From NCBI RefSeq assembly GCF_041770905.1, contig NZ_JBEUWX010000001.1:186001-250000 (forward strand): a stretch of DNA of 64,000 nt. Reading direction: 5' to 3'. The DNA is from Propionivibrio hellwigii (GTDB lineage: Bacteria; Pseudomonadota; Gammaproteobacteria; Burkholderiales; Rhodocyclaceae). The notes below the pieces were generated by a model that saw only the letters and a program-made list of their open reading frames with translations, searched no databases and had not been told where the DNA came from. This document shows, one piece after another, positions 16,979 through 25,401 of the stretch. Numbering within the stretch: the stretch's first letter is position 1; each line of letters starts with the position of its first letter. The translations under genes were made by a program, and so were the position numbers.

Positions 16979-18138
16979 GAGGCAGCGACGGCTGTCGTAG
17001 AAGTTGTGGGTTGGTAATAAAAGCCGTCGTCTGGTAGCTTGCCGCCAACTAGACCTGGCTGCTGCTCCATCAGCTGTCGGTAGAAAAATTCCAGCTCGGG
17101 ACGGGCCTGGCTGGCGGGTACAAGTTCGGCCTTGTCTGCGCGCATAGCATCGGTTACGGCCTCAGGGGTAAGCATATTGATGTGCTTGACAACCATTTTT
17201 CCGCATTCTTCCGGATGGGTTTTGCACCAATGGATGGCTTCGGCGTGCGCTTGTTGAAAGCGTTCGATCAGCATAGCATTGCCTAGCTGTGGACCCAGCA
17301 TGGCGACGCCCGCTTGCGGAATGCGTGGTGGGCGTTTGAGGAGGCGGCCCCATTCGGCCTGAATGTCGATGCCGCGATGCAGATCAGGCGCAATGACGCT
17401 GACCGGAAAAGAACCGCTCTTGCGCAGCCCCATTGACACGGCAGGCTCGGCGAGCAAAACGTTGTCGGTGCGGCGCATAAGCAGTAGTTGCAGGGCTTCC
17501 ATCGACGTAGCGACGTAACGCAGCTTTACATCTTTATCGGGATCGATGCCCGCATGCTTCGCCAGCAGACGGAAGGTGCAGTCCGGCATGTCGCCCTTGA
17601 AGTGCATGGTGAGTTCTTGTCCCTTGAGATCTTCGATGTGGTTTAGCTTCGCGTCGCGTGTGAGCACCCACAGAATGCCCCAGATAGTGATGCTCAGCAG
17701 CTTGAGCGGTACGCCCTTGTTGTAGAGGTTGGCGGGCACATTGCTAGGCATGGCGAGAAAGTCCGCTGACTTGTTCACGGCCATGGCGCGCAACTGGTCG
17801 GGGCTCTTCCAGGAGATGAATTCCACCTGGTCGGCCACGTCGGCCAGGGCGCCGCTCTCCGCGATGCGGATCAGCGGGTACGAAACGGTGGCAAATGGCC
17901 CAGCCAGCGTCAGTTTGGGCAGACGCTTAAGCGGCGTCGCGGTTTTGGCGGGCGACTGTGCGCCGGCGCGCCACGGCGCACCCAGCGCCAGCGCGGCGCC
18001 GGCGAGGCTCGCTGCCAGCAGACGGCGGCGGCCAGGATTGCCGGGCGTTTCCGGATTTTCGGTGCAGGGCGCAACGCGCAACGATGCCGAGGATTCGGCG
18101 AATCCATTACGATGATGGCGCGGATCGGATGAGGACAT
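16975..18138 (-). CDS. ABC transporter substrate-binding protein, NitT/TauT class, with Tat-like signal
   Basis: Periplasmic ligand-binding protein of 387 residues. The N-terminus has a long polar region, then GRRRLLAASLAGAALALGAP (residues 36-55) and an AGAQ cleavage-like site, which fits a twin-arginine signal; tatABC is in this window. The mature part reads as an SsuA/ThiY-like two-lobed protein (SADFLAMPSNVPANLYNKGV; ELTMHFKGDMPDCTF). The ligand is unknown; the TonB receptor upstream suggests something too large or too scarce for porins. A 79-base gap separates it from that receptor gene. Confidence 0.85.
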   Translation of the reverse strand: MSSSDPRHHRNGFAESSASLRVAPCTENPETPGNPGRRRLLAASLAGAALALGAPWRAGAQSPAKTATPLKRLPKLTLAGPFATVSYPLIRIAESGALADVADQVEFISWKSPDQLRAMAVNKSADFLAMPSNVPANLYNKGVPLKLLSITIWGILWVLTRDAKLNHIEDLKGQELTMHFKGDMPDCTFRLLAKHAGIDPDKDVKLRYVATSMEALQLLLMRRTDNVLLAEPAVSMGLRKSGSFPVSVIAPDLHRGIDIQAEWGRLLKRPPRIPQAGVAMLGPQLGNAMLIERFQQAHAEAIHWCKTHPEECGKMVVKHINMLTPEAVTDAMRADKAELVPASQARPELEFFYRQLMEQQPGLVGGKLPDDGFYYQPTTSTTAVAAS

Positions 18139-18217
18139 GGTGAACTCCTTGCAGGATGGACTGATGGGTTCGGCGGAAGTTCAGAAGGTTAGAAGTGGAC
18201 GTCAGAGGCTCAGGACG

Positions 18218-20359
18218 TCAAAAGCGACCTTCCCAGGTGACGTGAAGGCTGCGGCCGGGCGCCTGCACCTCCATGCCGGGCAGCCCTTCAGCCAGATGCT
18301 CGTGATAGCGCTTGTCGCCCAGATTCTTGATCGCGGCGCGCAGCGACTGCCGGGGCGCAAAGCGCCAGGTGGCGCCGATATCGACCACGCCGAAGCCCGG
18401 CGTCGCGTCTTCGGTGCCGCGCGCAAAGCGCGTCGCTACGCGCGTTTGGCGTCGTACCAGGCGCACGCCGGCGTCCGCTGTCCACGCGGGGGCGAGGCGG
18501 CCTTCCCAGCCCAGCGTCAGCTCGTCGGCCGGCATCTGGAACAGCGGTTCGTCAAAATCGCCGTTTTTGCCGCGCAGGCGTGAATAGGCGGCATGCAGCC
18601 AGTGGCCGGCGGCGAACTGCCAGTGCAGTGCGGCTTCCAGGCCGGTCAGCGTGGCGTGGCCAAGATTGACCGTCTGCATGCAGGCGCCGGCATTGGCTGC
18701 GCCGCAGGCGGCGATCGCGGCGCGGCCGCTCAGGCGCATGCCGGTGATGTAGTCGTCGATGCGGGTGCGGTAGGCGGAAATCTGGTAGTTGAGCCGTTCG
18801 CTTGCGCCTTTCAGGCCGATCTCGAACTGCGTCGCCGTTTCCGGCTTGATTTGCGGGCTGCCGGCGTAGTAGTAGCCGTTGTTGCGCAGGCCGGACTGGT
18901 AGCGCTCGCGCAGGTCGGCGGCGCGGAAGGCGCGTGAGAGGTTGGCGTAAGGACGCAGGAGCGGCGCGGCTTCGTAAATGACGCCGAGGCTGGCGGAGGT
19001 GGCGCTGTCCTCACGCGCCAAGCCAGAGGTAATGCGGCCGCTGTTCATCGAGCCGGCGCTGCCGCGCACCCGGTCATGACGCAGACCGGCCAGCACGTTC
19101 AGCTTGCCGAAACGCATGTCGTCTTGCAGGTAGAGGCCGGCAGCGTGCATCTTGCCGTTGGTGAACGGCAGGGTTGTGACGAAATTCCGGAACTGCGGCG
19201 GTTGGGCGGTGCGGCTGTCCGGTTCGGCGTTCATGCGCCAGAGATTGACGCCGAAGGAAAGCAGATGTTGCGGATGGGCGAGCCAGTCGGCGCGCGCATC
19301 GACACCGTTGGTGGCGAATTTCACCGAATTGAGGATGATGTCGCGTCCCAGCCTGTTAGCGTGGGCGTAGATGGTGCGCTGCATTTCCTGCCGGTAGACG
19401 CGCACGTCGACATTCAGCGGCTGCTCGCCCGCCCCCTTGAAACTGTAACCAGCCTCGTACAGGCGGCGCGTCTGGCGCGGCGAATGCGTCGTGACGCTGC
19501 CGATGGCAGGCAGCCTATGCGGGCGCGTTGCGCCGGGATACCAGACGTCTTCATCACGCTGCTGCTGGAACGACAGGCGCAATTGCTGTGCGCTGTCGAT
19601 GCGGAAACGGTACTGGCCGATAAATGCGCCTGAATCATAGCCGGTGCGGTTGGTGCGGCCCTCCGGCGTGCGGTAATCCTGCTGCTGCGAGCGCGCTACG
19701 CCGAGCATCAGGGCATGGTCGTCACTGGCTGCGTTGAGCACACCCGCGCCGCGCAGCCCTTTGCTGGCGGTGTCGTAGCCAAGCCGCGTGTCGAAGTGCA
19801 CGCCCGGCTCGAAACGCGCCTGCGGCAGCCGCACGTTGATGGCCCCGCCAAGTGCGCCGGTGCCGTAGAGTACCGAGGCCGGGCCTTTGACGACTTCGAC
19901 CTGTTCGGCCAGCCCCATCGACATGAACGAGGCGATCGCACCGACCGGCTGCGCGGAATTCAGCCGCATGCCGTCGACCAAGAGCACGATGCTGTCCTTG
20001 CCCAGTCCGCGGATGATCGGATTTTGTCCCTGCGCGCCGTCAAGCATGACCGACAGGCCGGGTTCGCCGCGCAGCGCCTCGCCGACGTTCTGCGCCTGCT
20101 TGTGCGCCAGCGCCTCGCGCGTGAGCACCGTCGTGGCGATCGGTGTTTCGCTATCGTCGGCGGCGTAGCCCTTGGCGGTGACATTGACCGTGGATAACGC
20201 GGTCGCTTCGTTTTCTTGTGCGCCGGATTGTTGTGCGCTGGATTGAGCGCGCGATGGCGTCTCGGCGGCCTGTGCCTGTGCGCCGGCCGCAAACAGGGCA
20301 GCCAGCGCTGCGGCCAGCGGCGTGACAAGCGCCGTGAAGGTGCGGGATGAGCGATTCAT
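18218..20359 (-). CDS. TonB-dependent outer-membrane receptor
   Basis: High-affinity outer-membrane transporter, 713 residues from the ATG at 20359, which has GGAAG eight bases upstream. It has a signal peptide (LVTPLAAALAALFAAGAQAQA), an N-terminal plug (ALRGEPGLSVMLDGAQGQNP; VKGPASVLYGTGALGGAINV) and a C-terminal barrel ending in the outer-membrane Phe (HVTWEGRF). NLSRAFRAADLRERY is typical of iron-complex and copper receptors. It is the first gene of the probable operon with the ABC importer, FmdE-like protein and NnrS. The ligand is not evident. A 280-base leader separates it from a candidate promoter; I looked for a cobalamin or TPP riboswitch there and found none. Confidence 0.9.
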   Translation of the reverse strand: MNRSSRTFTALVTPLAAALAALFAAGAQAQAAETPSRAQSSAQQSGAQENEATALSTVNVTAKGYAADDSETPIATTVLTREALAHKQAQNVGEALRGEPGLSVMLDGAQGQNPIIRGLGKDSIVLLVDGMRLNSAQPVGAIASFMSMGLAEQVEVVKGPASVLYGTGALGGAINVRLPQARFEPGVHFDTRLGYDTASKGLRGAGVLNAASDDHALMLGVARSQQQDYRTPEGRTNRTGYDSGAFIGQYRFRIDSAQQLRLSFQQQRDEDVWYPGATRPHRLPAIGSVTTHSPRQTRRLYEAGYSFKGAGEQPLNVDVRVYRQEMQRTIYAHANRLGRDIILNSVKFATNGVDARADWLAHPQHLLSFGVNLWRMNAEPDSRTAQPPQFRNFVTTLPFTNGKMHAAGLYLQDDMRFGKLNVLAGLRHDRVRGSAGSMNSGRITSGLAREDSATSASLGVIYEAAPLLRPYANLSRAFRAADLRERYQSGLRNNGYYYAGSPQIKPETATQFEIGLKGASERLNYQISAYRTRIDDYITGMRLSGRAAIAACGAANAGACMQTVNLGHATLTGLEAALHWQFAAGHWLHAAYSRLRGKNGDFDEPLFQMPADELTLGWEGRLAPAWTADAGVRLVRRQTRVATRFARGTEDATPGFGVVDIGATWRFAPRQSLRAAIKNLGDKRYHEHLAEGLPGMEVQAPGRSLHVTWEGRF

Positions 20360-20638
20360 GATGAGCTTCCTAAAAATTTGCGTTATTGAGTTTTGGTGTC
20401 GATTGGGGCGACGTTCTCGTTTTTTCCGTTCCTTTTTGCATGGTCTGCGGTTTTGGCAGCGAGCGGCTTTTCTGCCTTCCCGCACTTCCCGCCCTTGCGC
20501 TGGGGTCCGCGGTCAGGAACGGCGACAGCGGGCAGGATCAAGCAAAAATCATCTGCCCAAGGCCTGCGCAGATACCCCAGGCATCACGGATACCGGCGAG
20601 AATGCAGCATTGCGCGGCATTTGCCAAAACGCGCCGCG

Positions 20639-20667
20639 AGTCTATCCAAACGATTTGTTATTGACAA
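20639..20667 (-). promoter_or_regulatory. Candidate sigma70 promoter of the TonB-receptor operon
   Basis: On the minus strand, TTGTCA (20667-20662) is followed after 17 bases by TAGACT (20644-20639). The surrounding AT-rich stretch, with ATTGTCAATAACAAAT, could also hold an operator such as a Fur-like site, but I see no clear consensus. If used, the 5' leader is about 270 bases. Confidence 0.35.
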
Positions 20668-20726
20668 TTAATCTTATTGAGAGTGTGGTTTTGGGGGCGG
20701 GTGTTGCCAGTTACCCCCGCTGAAAT

Positions 20727-20836
20727 AGCGGCTTCCTTTACCAAAATACGGCGTTACTGTGTTGGTTTGGCCTTGCCGTACTGAGTGGTCTGCCTGCGGC
20801 TTACCGCCTTGTCTTTTGGCAAAGTTAAGCCGCTAT
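20727..20836. repeat. Inverted ~110-bp repeat, left copy
   Basis: Runs from AGCGGCTTCCTTTACC to GTTAAGCCGCTAT. It is a near-identical reverse complement of 22525-22634 with only a few substitutions, for example near 20755-20770. The pair encloses two dispersed-repeat blocks and the IS element. A short minus-strand frame inside it (20754-20993) is repeat-derived and not counted as a gene. Confidence 0.85.
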
Positions 20837-20859
20837 AGATTGTTTGGTTTTTAAAAAAG

Positions 20860-21095
20860 GCTGCCCGCAATCCCGCGTGGAGTGGGCGTTTCCGGGCATG
20901 CACCTCTGAAACCCTTATCAATAAAGGGCTGGCGGGCATGGTGCTCTGAGATGCCCTAAATACGCGGGCTTCAGACCACCTCTTTTTGGACATGCACCTG
21001 CACTTTTGCCCCCGCGTTTTTCCAATTCTCCCTGTCGGGGAGAGGCTCCGAAACCCGCGCGGATAAAGTTACTCTAGGCAGGTGCCCTAAAACTA
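20860..21095. repeat. Dispersed intergenic repeat block (copy 2)
   Basis: Shares GAAACCCTTATCAATAAAGG, GAGATGCCCTAAATACGCGG, CCCCGCGTTTTTCCAATTCT and CGAAACCCGC with GGATAAAG with the block at 22235-22500, in the same order and orientation. No gene. The remaining stretch to 21348 has small inverted words (AAAGAAAGTCAGCAAAGAAAG near 21200) and no gene either. Confidence 0.75.
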
Positions 21096-21356
21096 AAAAC
21101 AAGAATCACCAAAGCCTGTGCGCTGACCTTCCACCACGGAACTCCTCTTGATGCCGTTGCGCTGAGCGGCAGCGCGCCCCGCTGACTTTCTTTGCTTCGC
21201 CAAAGAAAGTCAGCAAAGAAAGGCGACCCCGAGGCGCAGAAGACTCCTTGCCGCGGGTTGCTTGGCGGCGGGCTTGATAACTCGCTCATGCTCAGACAAT
21301 CAAGCCCTTGTTCCCGCCAAGCAACCCCGCGCCTGCGGCTGCGCCTAAGAACGTGT

Positions 21357-21875
21357 TCATAGTCTTCGTAGCAGGATTCCCAAGAAAGCCAAAACTACCA
21401 TTTGCAGACTGGTACTCAACTTACGCTCGCAGTTTTTCCAAAGCCGTCTGTTCTTTTCCAACCAGGAAAAACTGCGCTCTACTACCCATCGCTTTGGCAA
21501 TACCGCAAAACGCTGCAATTCGTTTCGTTTGGCAATCTCTACTTCCGCACCAATCAACTCCTGTACCGACGAAGCAAATGCCTGACCCGTGTAACCTCCG
21601 TCGGCAAGGACTTTTTGTACCGCACCAAGATTATCTCTGTCACGTTCCAATGCCACCAGGCCGCCTTTTCTATCCGTAACATCCGCCGTCGTTACCGCAA
21701 GGGCATGCGGCAAACCTTGCGTGTCAACCGCTATATGTCGCTTGATACCGCTAACCTTCTTGCCCGCATCGTAGCCTTTTTCCATGGCGGTATCCGTGTT
21801 CTTCACGCTCTGCGCATCAATAATCAGGAAAGTGGTTGCTTCATGGCGTCCCTGCTTGCGACGTGCTGCGGCCAC
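21357..21875 (-). CDS. IS5-family transposase, second frame (OrfB, catalytic part)
   Basis: About 172 residues with the DDE core: IIDAQSVKNTD (first Asp), VLADGGYTGQAF (second Asp), and RWVVERSFSWLEKNRRL (the Glu with the Y(2)R(3)E(6)K-type signature). It has no good start of its own; expression is expected by -1 frameshifting from OrfA. It stops eight bases inside the left terminal repeat region. Confidence 0.9.
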   Translation of the reverse strand: MAAARRKQGRHEATTFLIIDAQSVKNTDTAMEKGYDAGKKVSGIKRHIAVDTQGLPHALAVTTADVTDRKGGLVALERDRDNLGAVQKVLADGGYTGQAFASSVQELIGAEVEIAKRNELQRFAVLPKRWVVERSFSWLEKNRRLWKNCERKLSTSLQMVVLAFLGILLRRL

Positions 21876-22150
21876 CTGATTTTTTTTAACGCTTCCTCAA
21901 GGAGACTGATGCCACTTTCGCGGGGCTCACTCCATCTTTGGAAGTAGGAATGAACGGTGCGCCATTTGGGAAAATCGCCCGGTAAGGCACGCCAGGCACA
22001 GCCGTTGCGTAGAAGATAGAGAATGGCACAAAAGACATCGTACAAGTCCACTTTGCGCGGTGCTGTGCGTCTGCGAGCACTTTCCAAAAGAGGAAGAAGA
22101 GTAGCAAATTGTGTGCGACTTATATCGCTTGGGTAGGCTTTTCTGTTCAT
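21824..22150 (-). CDS. IS5-family transposase, first frame (OrfA)
   Basis: The 108-residue N-terminal portion of the DDE transposase contains the family's helix-turn-helix region (SRTQFATLLPLLE) and the YLLRNGCAWRALPGDFPKW segment typical of IS5/IS427 OrfA. It overlaps the second frame by 52 bases. A -1 shift on the A run would give the fused enzyme; without it this product lacks the catalytic residues. Confidence 0.9.
   Translation of the reverse strand: MNRKAYPSDISRTQFATLLPLLESARRRTAPRKVDLYDVFCAILYLLRNGCAWRALPGDFPKWRTVHSYFQRWSEPRESGISLLEEALKKIRWPQHVASRDAMKQPLS
21880..21887 (-). promoter_or_regulatory. Predicted programmed -1 frameshift site of the transposase
   Basis: Eight consecutive A on the minus strand (TTAAAAAAAATC). 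In the OrfA frame the codons read TTA AAA AAA ATC; slipping back one base continues as AAT CAG GTG GCC GCA into OrfB. Frameshifting on A runs is known for two-frame IS5-family elements. Confidence 0.75.
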
Positions 22151-22234
22151 AACGATACTTTACAGCAGAGACTATGAACACGTTCTAAGGGGTTTTGGGC
22201 GCTTCGTAGTGATCGAATACGCGAAGGAACATAC

Positions 22235-22670
22235 CTGGAACCCCGTGTGGATAGGGCGTTTCCGGGCAGATGCCCCTGGAACCCTTATAAATAAAGGGCT
22301 TCAGGGTAGGGTGCCCGTAAATGCCCTAAATACGCGGGCTTCAGGCCACCTCTTTTGGTAGATGCGCCTGCATTTCCGCCCCCGCGTTTTTCCAATTCTC
22401 CTACTTCTCCTACTGTTGGGAAGATGTACCGAAACCCGCATGGATAAAGGGCTTCAGGGCAGGGGTGCTGGAGATGCCCTAAATACGCGGACTTGCGGGC
22501 ATCCTTTCTGCGGCGCCGCAAAACATAGCGGCTTAACTTTGCCAAAAGACAAGGCGGTAAGCCGCAGGCAGACCACTCAGTACGGCAAGGCAAGGCCAAC
22601 ACAGCAACGCCGTATTTTGGTAAAGGAAGCCGCTGTCAGCCACCCCGGAGATGCCCTAAATACGCGGGTT
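22235..22670. repeat. Dispersed intergenic repeat block (copy 3, with partial copies)
   Basis: Contains GGAACCCTTATAAATAAAGG, three instances of GCCCTAAATACGCGG (near 22325, 22478 and 22655), CCCCGCGTTTTTCCAATTCT and CGAAACCCGCATGGATAAAG. It overlaps the right copy of the 110-bp inverted repeat. Plus-strand frames here are repeat-derived and show no protein signature. Confidence 0.75.
22525..22634. repeat. Inverted ~110-bp repeat, right copy
   Basis: Reverse-complement partner of 20727-20836, running from ATAGCGGCTTAACTTTGCC to GTAAAGGAAGCCGCT. The arms are about 1.7 kb apart, so they could recombine to invert the interval holding the IS. Confidence 0.85.
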
Positions 22671-22697
22671 GCAGCGGGGGTGTTTTGCTGATGAGGT

Positions 22698-24551
22698 TTA
22701 GAGCGGCCAGCCGCGTTGGCGTGGCGCTTTTGCCGTGGAGCGCGTCAGTTTTGCCGTATCGGCGGCCGGTGGGGCGAGGCGCACGGAAAACGTCATCAGT
22801 TCATCGCGGCGGAAGGCATGAACCTGGATCGTGTCGCCAGGCCGGCGGCGGAGCAGGCAGGCATCGAGCGTTTCCGGCGTGACGCGCAGTCCGTCGATGG
22901 CGACCAGTACGTCGCCTGCGGCCAGACCGGCTTGTTGCGCCGCACCGCCGTCGAATACGGTCGCCAGCCGGAGTTCGTTGCCTTCGCGCGCTGTTTTGAC
23001 GCCGAGCGTGGGCGCGCGGGAAGCCTGCCAGTCAAGGCGGATGCCGAAGTGGGCGAGCAGTGTTTTGAGCGGCAGTTCACGCGTGCCATAGACGTAGTCG
23101 GCGAAGAAGCGTTGCAGCCGCAGGCCGGCGCATGCTTCGGCGATTTTTTGAAATCCGTCTTCCGCCAGGCCAATACCGGTCTGGCCGTGATGCCGCCAGA
23201 GCGCGCGCATCACATCGTCGAGGGAAATCCGGCCCTGCGTGTCGCGCCGCAAGGTCAGGTCGAGCGTCAACGCGACGAGTGCGCCTTTGGCGTAATAGCT
23301 GACGACGGCGTTCGGCGTATTTTCGTCCGGCCGGTAGAACTTGCTCCAGGCGTCGAAGCTCGATTCAGCGACGGACTGACGCAGACGGCCGGGTGTTTTC
23401 TGAACATTGCCGAGCGTTTGGGCGAGCAGCGCCAGGTAGTCGTCGATACCGATGACGCCGCTGCGCAGCAGGGCGAGGTCGTCGTAGTAGGAGGTGATGC
23501 CTTCAAAAGCCCAGAGCTGTGTCGTGTAGTTTTCGCGGTCGAGATCGTAGGGAACGAAGGCGGCGGGTTTGATGCGTTTGACGTTCCAGGCGTGGAAATA
23601 CTCGTGACTGCACAGACCGAGGAAGGTGCGGTAGTGCTCGTTCATGCCTGGCATGCCGGGCCAGGGCAGATCGCGGCGTGCGCAGAGCAGCGCGCTCGAG
23701 GCGCGATGTTCGAGGCCGCCGTAACCTTCGCCGACGGCGGTGACAAGAAAAATGTAGCGCTTCATCGGCGCCGGTTCGCCAAACAGGCGGATTTGCCACT
23801 CGCAGATTTTCTTGAGGTCGGCGGTCAGCCGGCCGAGGTCGGCGTCATGCCGGCCGGTCAGCGCGATTTCATGGGGAATGCCGCAGGCACTGAAGCTCGC
23901 CAGCGTGAAGCGCCCCATTTCCACCGGATGATCGATCAGTTCGTCGTAATCAGCGGCGCGGTACAGTCCGAAGCCGTGCCGCCTGGCGGCGCCGGCTTCG
24001 CCGCGCGCTGGTTCGAGCGCGGTCGCGACCCGCCAGTTGGCGAATGCCGGGCCGGCCGGCGCCTGGAGATGAACCTGGCAAGGCGTGCTTTCCTGGCCAA
24101 TGACGCGCAGGAAGACGCTGGCGCCGTTGAAGAATCCGTGCGTTTCGTCCAGATGCGCGCCGCGTACCGACAGATCCCAGGCATGAATTTCGCAAATGAC
24201 GCTGAGCGGCTGCCCTGCGCGCAGCGGCGCGGCCTGCCAGGTGTGTTTGTCAAGTTTGCTGAGACGTACCGGCCTGCCGCCCGATTCGGCGCGGATGGCG
24301 ACGATGTGGCGGGCGAAATCCCGGATCAGGTAGCTGCCGGGAATCCACGCCGGCAGGGCGAAACGCTGTCCGGCTGGGTCGGGGCATTCGACGCGGCAAA
24401 TGACTTCATAACGGTGCGCGCGCGGATCGAGCGGGCGGATGGCGTAGCGGATAGGCGGGCGGCGTAGCGCGGAAGTGTGTGCGGCGCGTGGGGTGGAAAA
24501 GGGCAAAGCGGGTAAAGCGGGCAAAGCGGGCAAAGCGGGCATATCAGACAT
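22698..24551 (-). CDS. M61 family metallopeptidase with C-terminal PDZ domain
   Basis: Zinc aminopeptidase of the glycyl-aminopeptidase class, 617 residues. The active site is HEYFH at residues 316-320 (context SHEYFHAWNVKRIKP), with the third ligand in FEGIT (Glu350). GYGGLEHRASSALL just before is typical of M61. A PDZ domain follows near residues 510-600 (GLAAGDVLVAIDGLRVTPE). No signal peptide is seen, so it is probably cytoplasmic. The N-terminus carries an ALP tripeptide repeat encoded by 9-bp DNA repeats; the true start may be downstream of it. Confidence 0.9.
   Translation of the reverse strand: MSDMPALPALPALPALPFSTPRAAHTSALRRPPIRYAIRPLDPRAHRYEVICRVECPDPAGQRFALPAWIPGSYLIRDFARHIVAIRAESGGRPVRLSKLDKHTWQAAPLRAGQPLSVICEIHAWDLSVRGAHLDETHGFFNGASVFLRVIGQESTPCQVHLQAPAGPAFANWRVATALEPARGEAGAARRHGFGLYRAADYDELIDHPVEMGRFTLASFSACGIPHEIALTGRHDADLGRLTADLKKICEWQIRLFGEPAPMKRYIFLVTAVGEGYGGLEHRASSALLCARRDLPWPGMPGMNEHYRTFLGLCSHEYFHAWNVKRIKPAAFVPYDLDRENYTTQLWAFEGITSYYDDLALLRSGVIGIDDYLALLAQTLGNVQKTPGRLRQSVAESSFDAWSKFYRPDENTPNAVVSYYAKGALVALTLDLTLRRDTQGRISLDDVMRALWRHHGQTGIGLAEDGFQKIAEACAGLRLQRFFADYVYGTRELPLKTLLAHFGIRLDWQASRAPTLGVKTAREGNELRLATVFDGGAAQQAGLAAGDVLVAIDGLRVTPETLDACLLRRRPGDTIQVHAFRRDELMTFSVRLAPPAADTAKLTRSTAKAPRQRGWPL
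24501..24540. repeat. 9-bp tandem repeat inside the M61 peptidase start
   Basis: Four and a half units of GGGCAAAGC (one with a C-to-T change, GGTAAAGC) in the coding start of the peptidase gene, read as Ala-Leu-Pro on the minus strand. The period is a multiple of three, so gain or loss of units keeps the frame. Confidence 0.85.
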
Positions 24552-24786
24552 GGGCGCTGGAGGTTTTGAAGGGGCGGATCGGCGGCGCCCTGCCGGTTAC
24601 ACGGGCGTGCCGGATGATGCGGTGTGTTGCGGCCGGGGGCGGGTCGTGCAGAGCCGTGCCATGAACGCTGGGTATATCATTCGCCCTCTGGTTCGCGCGG
24701 ATTTTACGCTTTCCGCGTAGGTTTTGATTTTTGCGGCAGCCCGATGATGCGTCCGGGCGCGCTGGACTGTTTGAAAGGTTGTGTCA

Positions 24787-25401
24787 ATGCCGTTGCCTTT
24801 GCCTGTAGCGGAACGCAGGCGCGTGCACAAGCGCGCAATTACTCTGGAAGGCTTTCGCCGTAGCGATGGCTTGTGGGATATCGAAGGTCATTTGCAAGAT
24901 ACCAAGGATGCGCCTTTCGACATTCATGGCGATATGCGCCTGCCCGGCGATGCGGTGCACGACATCAGCGTGCGCCTGACCATCGATCACCGGATGAATG
25001 TGCTGGATGTGGCCGTCAGCTTCGATGCGACGGCTTTTCCGGGGACATGCGAAACCGTGGGGCCGGATTATCGGCAGGTGGTGGGACTCAATCTATTCAA
25101 GGGCTTTGTCAAGACGGTCAAGACGCTGTTTCGTGACACGCAAGGTTGTACGCATGTCTCCGAATTGCTGATGTCGATGCCGACGGCAGCGTTCCAGGCA
25201 TTTGCCGGACAGGTTCGTTATGAGGACCGCGTCGATGCCCGCCAGGTGCCCTACCATCTTGATCGTTGCCATGCGCTGAGTCTGGAATCTGAAGTGGTTC
25301 GGCGGGCGTATCCGCGCTGGTATCGGGGGAAAAAGCCGGTGTCCGGCGACGGTTTGCCGGGTATGCCGACTTCGCCTGAAGGGCGCCGGGACGCGGGCTG
25401 A
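24787..25401 (+). CDS. DUF2889 family protein
   Basis: A 204-residue protein of the DUF2889 family, whose role is unknown. The N-terminus (MPLPLPVAERRRVHKRAITLEGFRRSDGLWDIEGHLQD) is the family hallmark, ending in the DTK-type segment. A conserved middle part reads FPGTCETVGPDYRQVVGLNL. The ATG at 24787 fits the family; GTG at 24781 is nearer to the AAGG ribosome site and is possible. It is divergent from the M61 peptidase gene with a 235-base spacer. Confidence 0.8.
   Translation: MPLPLPVAERRRVHKRAITLEGFRRSDGLWDIEGHLQDTKDAPFDIHGDMRLPGDAVHDISVRLTIDHRMNVLDVAVSFDATAFPGTCETVGPDYRQVVGLNLFKGFVKTVKTLFRDTQGCTHVSELLMSMPTAAFQAFAGQVRYEDRVDARQVPYHLDRCHALSLESEVVRRAYPRWYRGKKPVSGDGLPGMPTSPEGRRDAG

Larger units (their letters stand above)
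21349..22185 (-). mobile_element. IS5-family insertion sequence (IS427/IS1031-like), 837 bp
   Basis: Terminal inverted repeats of 17 bases match perfectly (GAACGTGTTCATAGTCT at 21349 and its reverse complement ending at 22185). A TAA target duplication flanks both ends (21346-21348 and 22186-22188). Inside are two overlapping transposase frames on the minus strand joined by an eight-A slippery run. Ends, target repeat and frames all look intact, so it may be active. It has inserted inside the repeat mosaic. Confidence 0.9.

Noticed and set aside
18593..18937. Plus-strand open frames of 100-190 codons inside the TonB-receptor gene
   Set aside because: GC-rich antisense frames; no family features.
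20360..20640. Cobalamin, TPP or Moco riboswitch in the TonB-receptor leader
   Set aside because: I looked for the conserved boxes (for example the B12 box and the TPP CTGAGA core) and found none; the leader is reported only as long.
20754..20993. 79-codon minus frame, and the similar peptide on + at 22362-22691
   Set aside because: Both share the same peptide because they lie in the two copies of the inverted repeat; no protein family or regulatory context.
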